A DNA stretch of 64,000 nucleotides, taken from the NCBI GenBank assembly GCA_013791905.1, contig VMSX01000006.1, positions 62,001-126,000 of the forward strand. Direction: 5' to 3'. The stretch is from Rhodocyclaceae bacterium (GTDB lineage: Bacteria; Pseudomonadota; Gammaproteobacteria; Burkholderiales; Rhodocyclaceae). Shown here piece by piece: positions 17,230-26,297 of the stretch. The notes beneath the pieces are model-generated. The model was not told the DNA's origin and did no database searches. It saw only the letters and a list, made by a program, of their open reading frames with translations. The position numbers and the translations under genes are program-made. Within the stretch, counting starts at the first letter, position 1. Each line of letters opens with the position of its first letter.

Positions 17230-17705
17230 CAGTTACCGCACGCATGAAAGCCAAGGCGCTTATACCGGTCGCGGCATTCGCTGCCGCTGTGGTAGCAGGG
17301 TGGGGTTATGACATCAAGGCAGCTAGGTATGCAGCCCAGTTCTACGTCGCGTTAAGCCTGCTCATGACCCCAATGCTGTTTAGGGAGTCCATTCTGCGGT
17401 GGATGGCGGAAACTGGGGAAATCTGGCCCCTATGGCTTCAGATTTCAATTGGTTCGATGCTTTGCGCATTCATGGTGTGGGTGGGAGCCTACACGGAAGC
17501 CGCAGGCTGGATCGTGTCACTAATAATTGTGAGGAAGGCATACCTTGATGCCAACGCTCTGGCAAATGGTGGTACCCAAGAACCTCTGCCCATGAGCAGG
17601 CAGGTGAGGCGCAGAATCAAGCGCCTGACACAAGCCAAACATCGCGATTACAGCAATTCAGGTGTCCAACGAAAGCGCGGAATGTCTGGCGAGGATTTCA
17701 AATGA
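17226..17705 (+). CDS. Small multi-pass membrane protein
   Basis: 159 residues from the ATG at 17226, which overlaps the preceding stop as ATGA. Three to four hydrophobic segments (about 10-27, 37-55, 70-88 and 92-105) are followed by a basic cytoplasmic tail (MSRQVRRRIKRLTQAKHRDY). I do not recognise the family. The gene order suggests a plasmid maintenance or transfer-associated membrane protein. Confidence 0.6.
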   Translation: MTVTARMKAKALIPVAAFAAAVVAGWGYDIKAARYAAQFYVALSLLMTPMLFRESILRWMAETGEIWPLWLQISIGSMLCAFMVWVGAYTEAAGWIVSLIIVRKAYLDANALANGGTQEPLPMSRQVRRRIKRLTQAKHRDYSNSGVQRKRGMSGEDFK

Positions 17706-18019
17706 GCGCCTACGATCTGATTGATGCGAGCACGCCGGAGGGGCGGCTAAAGATCGCACAATACGAACAGGAGCAGGCCGAGAAGATTACTCTAGGCCAA
17801 CAGCTGTACGCCAAGATCAAACGCAGCAGCAAGTACTGCTACCAGAATGACCTGGCAATTGCTGACCCGAAGCGTTGGGGAGGATTCCCGTTTCCCGTAT
17901 TCGTTGAGGCTGGCGATCCCTTGGGGTATGTCGTCCAAGGTGGGCCCGGCGGACAATACCGCCTCTGCGATGTGAGACTGTACGTGATAGAAAATGGTCG
18001 CGAATTGAGGATTACCTGA
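17702..18019 (+). CDS. Hypothetical protein
   Basis: 105 residues, ATGA overlap with the membrane-protein gene. Helical N terminus (STPEGRLKIAQYEQEQAEKITLGQQLY), then a region with several aromatic and glycine residues (PKRWGGFPFPVFVEAGDPLGYVVQGGPGG). No known domain is evident. Coupled translation supports a real gene. Confidence 0.55.
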   Translation: MSAYDLIDASTPEGRLKIAQYEQEQAEKITLGQQLYAKIKRSSKYCYQNDLAIADPKRWGGFPFPVFVEAGDPLGYVVQGGPGGQYRLCDVRLYVIENGRELRIT

Positions 18020-18020
18020 A

Positions 18021-18866
18021 ATGGAAAAATATTCGTCAATGAGCTTCTGTTCAACGTCGACCCGCAATGGGGATGAGCCTAAAGCGAACTATCGCGGTAG
18101 GGATAGAAGCTACGCCGACCTGGCGGAATTCATCGACGAGAAAGCAGAGCAGTTGGATATTTCGGCGGTTCCGAGTAAGGCCGCCGAGTTGCACTGCTTA
18201 TTCGATAACGCCCGAGACTCGATTATCGCGCTTCTGGCATTTGCTCGAAAAACTGGCGTATTGCTGGAGGGCTTGCATCATCTGACCATACTAAACTCAT
18301 TGCTCCGCGATGATGCCGGGAAGCGCACGATCAAAACGTGGTGCAATGGAAAACTCGTCAGTATCGATGTCGATGACTTGGATGCTGCGGATGCCGCTCG
18401 TCTTGCATTGGCTGAGCAATGTGGGGTTTCTGAGCAAGAACTGTTGCGGTTTGAGCAGCGAATGGCGGACCCATATGGAGCCTGTTTTCGCGTTCCATGC
18501 AATCATCAAGGGTGCTCAATGACTAAGGCTGTATCGTTTGGAAATCCAGCTGAAATGCTGGATGCGGAGCGTCTGACTGCAAACGAAATTTGGTACTGCC
18601 GTTATCACCGGGAGGCGGCATTCTTGCAGGGAGGAATTATTTCAGACGAATTCCTGCCGGTACTTGAGCGGATCCGACAATCCCCGGGTCTTGCGCAGAA
18701 GGATACCGGGGCAAAGCGAGATGACATACAGTTCCTGCAATCCGTTGGACTCCTCACGGTTGAGAAGGTCACGTATGGAACGCGCCTGCTGTGCTATCAG
18801 ATAGCTCTGACCGACGAGGGCCACGCGATGTTGGATAAATTATCAGTAGCCGTGGCAGTAGCATAG
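18021..18866 (+). CDS. Hypothetical protein with a cysteine/histidine centre
   Basis: 281 residues, two bases after the preceding stop. The N-terminal 150 residues are helical; a central CFRVPCNHQGC and WYCRYHR could form a zinc site; the C-terminal part (DDIQFLQSVGLLTVEKVTYGTRLLCYQIALTDEGHAML) reads like a winged helix. A DNA-binding plasmid regulator is possible. I do not recognise the family. Confidence 0.55.
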   Translation: MEKYSSMSFCSTSTRNGDEPKANYRGRDRSYADLAEFIDEKAEQLDISAVPSKAAELHCLFDNARDSIIALLAFARKTGVLLEGLHHLTILNSLLRDDAGKRTIKTWCNGKLVSIDVDDLDAADAARLALAEQCGVSEQELLRFEQRMADPYGACFRVPCNHQGCSMTKAVSFGNPAEMLDAERLTANEIWYCRYHREAAFLQGGIISDEFLPVLERIRQSPGLAQKDTGAKRDDIQFLQSVGLLTVEKVTYGTRLLCYQIALTDEGHAMLDKLSVAVAVA

Positions 18867-18873
18867 GCGATCG

Positions 18874-19125
18874 ATGAACATACGGAAAGTGAAGTTTCTG
18901 GAAGGTGCGATAGTGGAGCCTTGCCCAACATGCGGCAACAAGGCTGAATTCTCCATTCACTCTGATCAGGTGGGTGAGGATCTGTGCGAGTTATGGGCAG
19001 CATGCAAGTGTGGCCATGAAACACCCGCTGGATACCGCTACAAGGATGTGTTCGGCGGTTGTGGTGATGAAAACGTAATTATGGCTATTTCGTGTTGGAA
19101 CGAGGCCATTGCTGGGGATGAATGA
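18874..19125 (+). CDS. Zinc-ribbon protein, Lar-like
   Basis: 83 residues. Two cysteine pairs, CPTCG (17-21) and CKCGH (45-49), frame a short strand-rich domain, and the C-terminal part has ISCWNEA. The CPxCG...CxCG...WN pattern resembles Lar-type restriction-alleviation proteins, as does the gene at 19733. On a plasmid such proteins could weaken host restriction; function is inference. Confidence 0.5.
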   Translation: MNIRKVKFLEGAIVEPCPTCGNKAEFSIHSDQVGEDLCELWAACKCGHETPAGYRYKDVFGGCGDENVIMAISCWNEAIAGDE

Positions 19126-19232
19126 CCGATTGGTGGTGGAATACTGTCATAATTGATCGTCATTGACACAGCCCCGCACTTACCTTGTCAGCATCATCCT
19201 TGAGAACGTAAAGAGAGAACGAGTAAGACGCA

Positions 19233-19736
19233 ATGATCAGACTCAACATTCTCTCGCCTCTGTTGCTCGTGCTGCTTTGCCATGTGGCAATCGCAGCCCC
19301 ATCTATTCTCGATGGGCGGGTCGTTGGGATTCAGGACGGCGATACATTGACCCTGATTGATGCTGAAAGTATCCAACATCGCATACGTCTGGCCAGCATC
19401 GATGCTCCGGAGATCAGCCATGGGAGCAAGAAGCCCGGACAGCCGTTTGGGCAGCGGTCGAAGCAAACGCTTTCAGATCTCGTCTACGGCCGCGAGGTTC
19501 GTGCCGTGTGCGAGACGGACGACAAGTACGGCCGGAAAGTCTGCACCATCATGGTCGGATCACTGAATGCCAATCTTGAGCAGGTCAGGCTCGGGATGGC
19601 GATGGTTTATCGAAAGTACGCACGCGATCAGGCTTACTTTGCTGCCGAGGGTGAGGCCAAAGAGGCGAGGCGTGGTCTATGGGCGGACCCCAACCCCATC
19701 CCGCCGTGGGAGTGGCGACATAGGAGCAAGCAATGA
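19233..19736 (+). CDS. Secreted thermonuclease (staphylococcal nuclease family)
   Basis: 167 residues. Signal peptide (LSPLLLVLLCHVAIAA) then an SNase domain with DGDTLTL, the RLASIDAPE catalytic Asp/Arg region, KYGRKVC and the C-terminal YFAAEGEAKEARRGLWAD. It should cleave DNA or RNA with calcium in the periplasm. SNase genes are common on conjugative plasmids near partition and transfer loci. The gene overlaps the next as ATGA. A CATAAT -10 lies at about 19148. Confidence 0.9.
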   Translation: MIRLNILSPLLLVLLCHVAIAAPSILDGRVVGIQDGDTLTLIDAESIQHRIRLASIDAPEISHGSKKPGQPFGQRSKQTLSDLVYGREVRAVCETDDKYGRKVCTIMVGSLNANLEQVRLGMAMVYRKYARDQAYFAAEGEAKEARRGLWADPNPIPPWEWRHRSKQ

Positions 19737-19945
19737 CGAATGGCGAATCCATGATTGCACCGTGCCCCTTTTGTGCTGGCGTACGCACTGAAGTCGTAGA
19801 GATTGATGTCGGCAAATGGATGGTGGAGTGTCGCGACTGCCAGACCACAGGGCCGATTGACAACTCGCCTGGGCTGGCGGAAGAGCGATGGAATGACCGT
19901 CAGCTTTATCCGGGTACTGGGCGTGAGATTCGACGCTACGGATAG
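19733..19945 (+). CDS. Lar-like zinc-ribbon protein
   Basis: 70 residues, overlapping the nuclease stop as ATGA. It has APCPFCAG, a distant CRDCQTTGP, and AEERWNDR near the end, which is the usual Lar/restriction-alleviation layout (CPFCG ... CxxCG..gP ... WN.R). In phage and prophage members Lar reduces type I restriction. Placement beside a plasmid type I restriction system is suggestive but not proof. Confidence 0.65.
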   Translation: MTNGESMIAPCPFCAGVRTEVVEIDVGKWMVECRDCQTTGPIDNSPGLAEERWNDRQLYPGTGREIRRYG

Positions 19946-20011
19946 CGGCCTTCATCATCGGTGCAACCCCAGAATTGCGTCTCGATGGTTTCGGCTACTT
20001 CATACTGCTCC

Positions 20012-20959
20012 TTAGTCTGTCGTTTCAGGAACATCCCAATCGGCCAGTCTTGCTTCGCCGGTTTGGTAGAACTGCTTCACCAGCTTCACGTAGTCAAGAA
20101 AATCCCGATTTTCGGTTGCTAGCCGGTTGGCCATGTCCCAATCGATCTCATCTCTTTCTCGAGCCGGAATCAAGACCTGACTTTCTGCCGGGTTGTCGGC
20201 ATCCAGTTTAATTAGACCGATGCCGTGCGCAGCGAACAGCATTCGCAGCTCCTTGAGCGTGTCTTGGCCCTCGATCTCAGCTGCGACCAGATAGCCGAAG
20301 TTCGCCCACGACGAGTTGGAAACCGCCTGGAAAAAGCATTCACGCACGTTCGATCGGTTGATCAGCAATTTGGCCTCAAACGACCACAGCCTGGTGCGCT
20401 TGTCGGAGTATTGATTCACGCAGTCCCGGACCTCCTGGTGCCACTCAGCGCCCAAGTCCTCCATCCCGACGACGTCTGGATACAGCCATCGGTTGCCGTT
20501 TGGCCCACGCTTGTTCGATGAGCGCTTCTCGTCGATGCGCTTTGAGTAGACACCAAATTCCTCCCACAGATAGAGCGACAGCAGTGGGTATAACGCGTGT
20601 TCCCCCATTGTCTTGCCGTGAGCGTCTACCGTAGCGGAAGCTGCAGCGCTCTCAACCGCCGCAACTTCGGCGACGTCAGACTTTTCAGTGTAGTAGTACT
20701 TGCGTGGCCTGCCCTCAGTCGTCTTCAGTTCCGGGTGTCGCTTCTGCAAACTGGGGCGCCGCGAGCCAATTTCCGCAACCAACTGCTGCACCAAGTCACT
20801 ATCGGTCTTGATGTAGCCGCCCTGACTGTTGGACTTTTTCTCCTGGCACTCCACTGGATAAGTGCTAAAAATCCACTCTGCAATCTGCCTTGCCGTCAGC
20901 CTTTCCTCAGGGCGATCTTTCAAACAATCCAGTACGGCCTTCGCCAGATTTAATGCCAT
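20012..20959 (-). CDS. HrgA-like protein: HTH plus PD-(D/E)XK nuclease-like domain
   Basis: 315 residues. The N terminus (LAKAVLDCLKDRPEERLTARQIAEWIF, 4-30) fits a HARE-type winged helix found in restriction-related proteins. The C-terminal half matches the COG2958/HrgA group and shows a nuclease-like set: YPDVVG near residue 165, FEAKLLI near 195 (E-x-K) and a following helix FFQAVSNSSW. It starts 14 bases after the CD-NTase stop, so it is the third gene of the CBASS-like set and last gene of the defence operon. It may be a second effector or regulator; the nuclease call rests on motif pattern only. Confidence 0.7.
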   Translation of the reverse strand: MALNLAKAVLDCLKDRPEERLTARQIAEWIFSTYPVECQEKKSNSQGGYIKTDSDLVQQLVAEIGSRRPSLQKRHPELKTTEGRPRKYYYTEKSDVAEVAAVESAAASATVDAHGKTMGEHALYPLLSLYLWEEFGVYSKRIDEKRSSNKRGPNGNRWLYPDVVGMEDLGAEWHQEVRDCVNQYSDKRTRLWSFEAKLLINRSNVRECFFQAVSNSSWANFGYLVAAEIEGQDTLKELRMLFAAHGIGLIKLDADNPAESQVLIPARERDEIDWDMANRLATENRDFLDYVKLVKQFYQTGEARLADWDVPETTD

Positions 20960-20973
20960 ATCGTATTCCCCGA

Positions 20974-22311
20974 CTATGAAATGTTGACGTAGAAGCGGCC
21001 ACTTCGGCCAAGGCTGACGCCTCGATTCAAATCAACAGCGAAACACTCGACCCAGTGTTTTCCCCGGTAAAGGGTATGTTCCCATATCTCTGAACCAGTA
21101 TGATCGAATCCACCCCTGAGGCACCTTGCAACCCTTGCCGCCCAGCCTGTGTTAACGATCTGCCATTTAATTGCTATGCCATTCGTGAAAGAGTGCTTTG
21201 CACTGAAGTGAAGCCAAGTGTTCAGCGACAAGGCAGGTCCATCAGAGCGGTAGGTCCCGAGAAAATCTCCTTCCTTGGATGAATGTAGCGTTGCAGTGAT
21301 TTGAATTCGTCCAGCAGGCAAGACAGGCCAGGGTGGCTGGGTAACATGAGACACATCATCAATCTGCGTCTCGCCCAGACTTACAGCCTTGGTTAGAACA
21401 ACTGAATTTGCAAAATCATCACCAAAAATCCTTCGCCATTTGACGATGCTCTCATCGCGATCTGTCTCAACGTACGCATCCTCAATCCACTCAGCGTAGC
21501 GATTGATGCAGGCTCTGAAGTTGGCGTACTTGTCCTGATCCCAATGTCTCGTGAACGATTCTGACGGCAGCTTGGGATTAACTACCTCGGGCATGTCAGG
21601 GTGCTGCTGCAGGTATGCATCTAGTCGCTTGATCACTGTCCGGAGCGCGGTTGGCGTATCTGAGAATTCATTTCCCAACTCGTCAAACCAAGAGATGCGT
21701 TCACCAATCAACGTCGTCAGCAGAATCGATTTTGCTGAAAACGTCAGCTTGAAATCGCGCAGGAACTTCAGAATTCGGACAACCTTGATCAACTGGTTGT
21801 TGCCAACATACCCGTTCCGCTGCAAGAACCACTCTGTATATCCATCAGGATTTGCCTGCTCTTCGGCGTCATCCTTTCGATTCAGAATCCATTCCGTGGT
21901 TTCCCAAATGCTGGTTCTGCGGATGCACGGCACTACATCGATTGAGAATTCTCCCGCATACTGAATCGTCACGCAACGCGTCTTGCGTGACACCTTGTCC
22001 GAATATGTGCCGTGCGCCTTGAACTGGTCGTACAGATGGTCGATGTAATCTGCCGGAGTCCATTCGTCGTGCGTCTTTACAAAAGCAACCACATCCGCGT
22101 CAAACGATCCGGCGATTCCTGCTGGCTTGATGATGGTCCGATGCGCCCATGACCCTTGTGGTGTCGTATCGATCAGAATGTCAGAATAAACATCAAAGCC
22201 TTCGACAGTTGCAACGATCGCATCCACTCGCGCTTTCAGCGTATCAATGCGCGTCTGGTTGAGATTGATAACGTCAACCAAAAACGTATTGAAATGTTCG
22301 GCCAGTTTCAT
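20974..22311 (-). CDS. CD-NTase (cGAS/DncV-like nucleotidyltransferase) with AGS-C sensor domain
   Basis: 445 residues. Makes a cyclic or linear oligonucleotide signal during phage infection in CBASS systems. The nucleotidyltransferase core has GSWAHRTIIKP (53-63) and the metal-binding D71-x-D73 in SFDADVVAF, with the third Asp in FSIDVVPCI. The C-terminal about 130 residues (IKWQIVNTGWAARVARCLRGGF ... HWVECFAVD) fit the AGS-C sensor domain of this superfamily. The start overlaps the patatin stop as ATGA. The nucleotide product cannot be predicted from sequence. Confidence 0.92.
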   Translation of the reverse strand: MKLAEHFNTFLVDVINLNQTRIDTLKARVDAIVATVEGFDVYSDILIDTTPQGSWAHRTIIKPAGIAGSFDADVVAFVKTHDEWTPADYIDHLYDQFKAHGTYSDKVSRKTRCVTIQYAGEFSIDVVPCIRRTSIWETTEWILNRKDDAEEQANPDGYTEWFLQRNGYVGNNQLIKVVRILKFLRDFKLTFSAKSILLTTLIGERISWFDELGNEFSDTPTALRTVIKRLDAYLQQHPDMPEVVNPKLPSESFTRHWDQDKYANFRACINRYAEWIEDAYVETDRDESIVKWRRIFGDDFANSVVLTKAVSLGETQIDDVSHVTQPPWPVLPAGRIQITATLHSSKEGDFLGTYRSDGPALSLNTWLHFSAKHSFTNGIAIKWQIVNTGWAARVARCLRGGFDHTGSEIWEHTLYRGKHWVECFAVDLNRGVSLGRSGRFYVNIS

Positions 22312-23210
22312 TGATTCCCTCCAAGCAATTGCCGAATGGCCTCTGAGTTATGCGTGAAGTCCTTGTCAGCTCGGCTTATCAGATCATCGAGGCTGCCAAC
22401 ATCATCAAGTGATAAAGGCAGATCTGATTCGAAATTCACCCTCACGGACTGGTGCTTGTCCAAAATGAGCTGTGTGACATTGCTGGCCGTTGCCGCTTGG
22501 AGATTCAAGAGCATGGAAATGAACTTGGAAATCCCCCAGCCAGTCAAGAATCCCCACTTTTTATCCGCATTAGAAAGCGGGTAGTAGTTCTTGCCAATCC
22601 CCGTCCCTACAGATAACAACCGAATCGCGGAACGCTCCGCACCGAGGCGAGTAAGGGCTTCGGTGACTGCAACCAACGATGGATTGTTCGCCCATAGTCC
22701 GCCATCGCTCAACTGATACGGGCCCACTCTCGCAGGAGCGAAGTAGGATGGCGCACTGCAAGAAGCCAATACAGCGTCAACGACCTTCACGGTGCGGTCG
22801 CGAACAAACTTCTCGTCGTATGCAGACTTGAAAACATGTACGCCGCCATTGCCGATGTCTGTCGCCGGGATAACAAGCCTTGTCTGCGCTTCATCGAGCG
22901 TTGCATCTTTAAAGATAGAAACCAAAGCCGCGCGTAATGGCTCACTCGAATAGCGCGGGGAAACAGTGCCACCGAATGTCCAACTCTTCGGCCTGAAGAT
23001 ATTCGGCCCATCTTCGCGATAGAGCTCTGTAACCTTTGAAATCGGAATGCCAAATGCAATCGCGGCGGCGATGATCGAACCGGTGCTCGTGCCAGCAATC
23101 AGATCGAACTCACTATGAAATACAGTATTGAATTCTCTCTGAATACGTTCGAGGACATGGCTGGCATAGATTCCACGAATTCCACCGCCATCAATTGCGA
23201 GCAATTTCAT
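22308..23210 (-). CDS. Patatin-like phospholipase, CBASS effector
   Basis: 300 residues from the ATG at 23210; a TTG at 23228 that overlaps the hsdR stop is an alternative. Patatin motifs: oxyanion hole DGGGIRG, nucleophile serine in GTSTGS (GxSxG) and catalytic Asp in LSDGGLWANN. In CBASS this enzyme type degrades the inner membrane once activated by the cyclic nucleotide, killing the infected cell. It sits directly between hsdR and the CD-NTase gene, so its expression is tied to the restriction operon. Confidence 0.92.
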   Translation of the reverse strand: MKLLAIDGGGIRGIYASHVLERIQREFNTVFHSEFDLIAGTSTGSIIAAAIAFGIPISKVTELYREDGPNIFRPKSWTFGGTVSPRYSSEPLRAALVSIFKDATLDEAQTRLVIPATDIGNGGVHVFKSAYDEKFVRDRTVKVVDAVLASCSAPSYFAPARVGPYQLSDGGLWANNPSLVAVTEALTRLGAERSAIRLLSVGTGIGKNYYPLSNADKKWGFLTGWGISKFISMLLNLQAATASNVTQLILDKHQSVRVNFESDLPLSLDDVGSLDDLISRADKDFTHNSEAIRQLLGGNQ

Positions 23211-23224
23211 TCTTACCAATCTCT

Positions 23225-26200
23225 TCAACCGGCTGGCTTACCAGATGTTCGGATTTGTTGGTACACAGCCCGCATCAGGTGGCTCGCCGCAACATTCCTA
23301 AACGCCTCATCGTTCATCAGGCGGACAAAGATTTCTTCGTTGCCGTCCATGCGTTCGATAAACAGGTTCTCAAGCTGTTTGTTGAATACTGGCTCGAAAT
23401 TATCGATGCTGTTGGCCATGACGGCCTGTCTTAACTGTTCATTGGCTACAGCGGTTTCACGGACTTGATCAAAGAAGAGCTGGTCGGCTGGAGTGAACTC
23501 TGTTCCGAAGCGCTCATTGAGCTTGCCAACCAAGGTCGAAAGCTGCACATCATCGTCAGCTTGACCTGTACCCACGTCTGTCGGGCCCTCAAGTTTGTCC
23601 GCCTCGCCCGCCTTCAAGTCAATCGCCCCCTCGCTGATTTTTTGCAGCCGGTAGTACTTGAGCTCGACCTCATCGTCCACCTGCACCGTCCGGTTGTCCG
23701 TGGTACGCGGCAGCTTGGTCAGCAGGAAACGGGCGTAGGTGTACAGTTTCTCGTGATCGGAGTCCTGGTAAGGCACGATCTGGGAAACAAAGCCGTACAG
23801 ATTTCGGAAGCTAACCAGCTGCCCCTTGAACAGTTTTTGGTCTTCTTCCCCGAGTTTCTTGAATCGCTCAATCGCTAGATCGAGCAGGCCATTCAATTTC
23901 TTATGTTCGCCTCCAGTTGGGTTCAGCCGGTTGCGAAACCAGATTTCGCACCAAGCGCTAACCTCTGCCTCGGTGTATATCTTCCAAACAGCCAGCGTAT
24001 GTGCCAGCGTGTTGAGTTGTTGTGGATCGGTGTCGTCGCCTTTGTCCGTTGTCTCGTAATAGGGCTTGAAGGCCGTGTAGATGTCTGCAGGCTCGTTGAC
24101 AAAATCGAGCACGAAAGTGTCGGTCTTGCCTCGTGTGGTTCGATTCAGGCGCGACAGCGTCTGTACCGCCTGGATGCCGGATAAGCGTTTGTCCACGTAC
24201 ATGCTGTGCAATAGCGGCTGGTCAAAGCCTGTCTGGTATTTCTCGGCCACCAGCAGCACCTGGTATTCCTCGGTGTTGAACTTCTCCGGCAGTTCGGATT
24301 CCTTTATGCCGTTGTTCATGCCCACTTCAGTGAATTTCTTGTCGCCAAATTCCTTGAGGGTAATTTCCCCGGAAAAGGCGACTAGCGATTTCACATCGGT
24401 GTAACCCTTGTCCTTAATGTACTTGTCGAACCCCAGCTTGTAGCGAACCGCGTGTTCGCGCGAGCCGGTCACCACCATGGCCTTGGCACGGCCGCCGATT
24501 TTGTGGCGGGTATGGGTGCGGAAGTGTTCGACGATCACTTCCACCTTTTGGACGATCTCGTAGTCGTGAAACTCCACAAACCGCGCTAGTGCTCGGGCTG
24601 CCTTGCGGCGTGGCACCTCCGGATCGTCTTCGATTTTCTGGATCAGCTTGTAATACCGCTTGTAGCAGGTGTAGTGCGCCAGCACATCGTGGATGAAACC
24701 CTCTTCGATGGCCTGGCGCATGCTGTAGTGGTGGAACGGTGCCTTGCCATCTGGCCCCGGTTCATTGAATACACAGAGCGTCTTGAATTTCGGCGTTGCC
24801 GTAAAAGCAAAGAAACTCAAGTTGGGTTGCTTGGCCCGCTTGAGCTGCTCGCGTAGCAGCGCCTTCTTGGCTTCTTCGCTGAGCGTATCGTCGTCCATGT
24901 CGAGCAACTGCTCGGCGATGGCCGATTCGATGCCGTCCTTATTCAGAATCTTGCGCAGCTCCATCGCCGTTTCACCGCTTTGCGAGCTGTGTGCCTCATC
25001 GACGATCACGGCGAAGCGTTTACCGGCAGTGGAAATCGCTACCGCCTTGCCGTTAGCCTCCATCGTGCGGATGGCCTGAGTGATGAAGGGGAATTTCTGG
25101 ATGGTCGAAATGATGATCGGTACGCCGTCCGACAGCGCCTTCGCGAGTTGCTGCGTGTTCTCGTCGATCTTCTGCACCACGCCGAGCTTGTGTTCGAATT
25201 GGAAAATGGTGTCCTGCAACTGCTGGTCGAGCACGCGCCGGTCGGTGATCACCACGACCGAATGAAAAATCTTCTCGTTGTTAGCATCGTGCAGGCTGGA
25301 CAAGCGATGCGCCAGCCAGGCAATGGAATTCGACTTGCCGGAGCCGGCCGAATGCTGAATTAGATAGTTGTGTCCGGAGCCATGGGCCTGAGCATGATCG
25401 GTCAGCGCGCGCACCGAGTCCAACTGGTGATAACGCGGGAAGATCATCGATTCCTTGCGGTGCCGCTTGATCCCCTTTTCGGTAACGACGGTGTTTTCTT
25501 CTACATCGAGATGGATGAAACGCGCCAGGATGTCCATCAAGCTATCCCGCGTCAGCACCTGTCGCCACAGGTAAGCCGTGCGCACATCACCATTGCCTGG
25601 AGGGTTGCCTGCGCCGTGGTTCTGGCCGAGATTGAATGGCAGGAAAAACGTGTCCTTGCCCTCTAGCTTGGTCGTCATGAACACCAGCTCGGTATCCACC
25701 GCAAAATGCACCAGGCAGCGTTGTTTGAAGGAAAATAGCAGCTCCTTGGGGTCGCGCTCGAAGCGATACTGGTATTTGGCGTTCTCCACGTTCCAGCGCG
25801 TCGCCGACATCGGGTTTTTCAGTTCCAGCGTGGCCACCGGCAGGCCATTTACTGCCAGCACTACATCGGGGATGGTGCCGGTTCTGGTCTTCACCTGCCG
25901 CACCACGGTCAGGCGGTTGTCCGCGTAGCGCTCGGTCGCCGAAGGGTCAAGACCCGTGTTTGGCGCGAAGTAGGCCAGCCGCACCGTCTTGCCGACACAT
26001 TTGAAGCCCTCGCGAATCACCGCCAGCGAACCTTTGGCCGCTAGTTCCTTGACCAGACTATCGAGCAGCATGCCGGCGGCCTTGCCTGCATCGAGTTGCG
26101 TTAGACGTGCCCAGATTTTCGGTTGAGTCTTCTGCACAAAGGCCACAACATCTGCCGGGAACAGTGCAGCCTCGGGATCGTAGGCGTCCGAATTACCCCT

Positions 26201-26266
26201 TTCGTATCCACCAAAGCCAATCAGCGCCTGCTCGATGTCGTTTTCAAAATCAATTTCTTTGTGCAT
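23225..26266 (-). CDS. hsdR: Type I restriction endonuclease subunit R
   Basis: About 1013 residues. The ATG at 26266 with a GGGAGATGGAG ribosome site is preferred over an ATG at 26350 that lies inside the upstream gene. N-terminal PD-(D/E)XK nuclease (IPDVVLAV ... LELKN, about 130-150), SF2 motor with Walker A HSAGSGKSNS (about 305) and DEAH box VIVDEAHSS (about 422), then a C-terminal assembly domain. With HsdM and HsdS it translocates and cuts unmodified DNA. No frameshift is seen. Confidence 0.95.
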   Translation of the reverse strand: MHKEIDFENDIEQALIGFGGYERGNSDAYDPEAALFPADVVAFVQKTQPKIWARLTQLDAGKAAGMLLDSLVKELAAKGSLAVIREGFKCVGKTVRLAYFAPNTGLDPSATERYADNRLTVVRQVKTRTGTIPDVVLAVNGLPVATLELKNPMSATRWNVENAKYQYRFERDPKELLFSFKQRCLVHFAVDTELVFMTTKLEGKDTFFLPFNLGQNHGAGNPPGNGDVRTAYLWRQVLTRDSLMDILARFIHLDVEENTVVTEKGIKRHRKESMIFPRYHQLDSVRALTDHAQAHGSGHNYLIQHSAGSGKSNSIAWLAHRLSSLHDANNEKIFHSVVVITDRRVLDQQLQDTIFQFEHKLGVVQKIDENTQQLAKALSDGVPIIISTIQKFPFITQAIRTMEANGKAVAISTAGKRFAVIVDEAHSSQSGETAMELRKILNKDGIESAIAEQLLDMDDDTLSEEAKKALLREQLKRAKQPNLSFFAFTATPKFKTLCVFNEPGPDGKAPFHHYSMRQAIEEGFIHDVLAHYTCYKRYYKLIQKIEDDPEVPRRKAARALARFVEFHDYEIVQKVEVIVEHFRTHTRHKIGGRAKAMVVTGSREHAVRYKLGFDKYIKDKGYTDVKSLVAFSGEITLKEFGDKKFTEVGMNNGIKESELPEKFNTEEYQVLLVAEKYQTGFDQPLLHSMYVDKRLSGIQAVQTLSRLNRTTRGKTDTFVLDFVNEPADIYTAFKPYYETTDKGDDTDPQQLNTLAHTLAVWKIYTEAEVSAWCEIWFRNRLNPTGGEHKKLNGLLDLAIERFKKLGEEDQKLFKGQLVSFRNLYGFVSQIVPYQDSDHEKLYTYARFLLTKLPRTTDNRTVQVDDEVELKYYRLQKISEGAIDLKAGEADKLEGPTDVGTGQADDDVQLSTLVGKLNERFGTEFTPADQLFFDQVRETAVANEQLRQAVMANSIDNFEPVFNKQLENLFIERMDGNEEIFVRLMNDEAFRNVAASHLMRAVYQQIRTSGKPAG

Positions 26267-26297
26267 TTCTCCATCTCCCTCACTGTCCGGCCAGACC

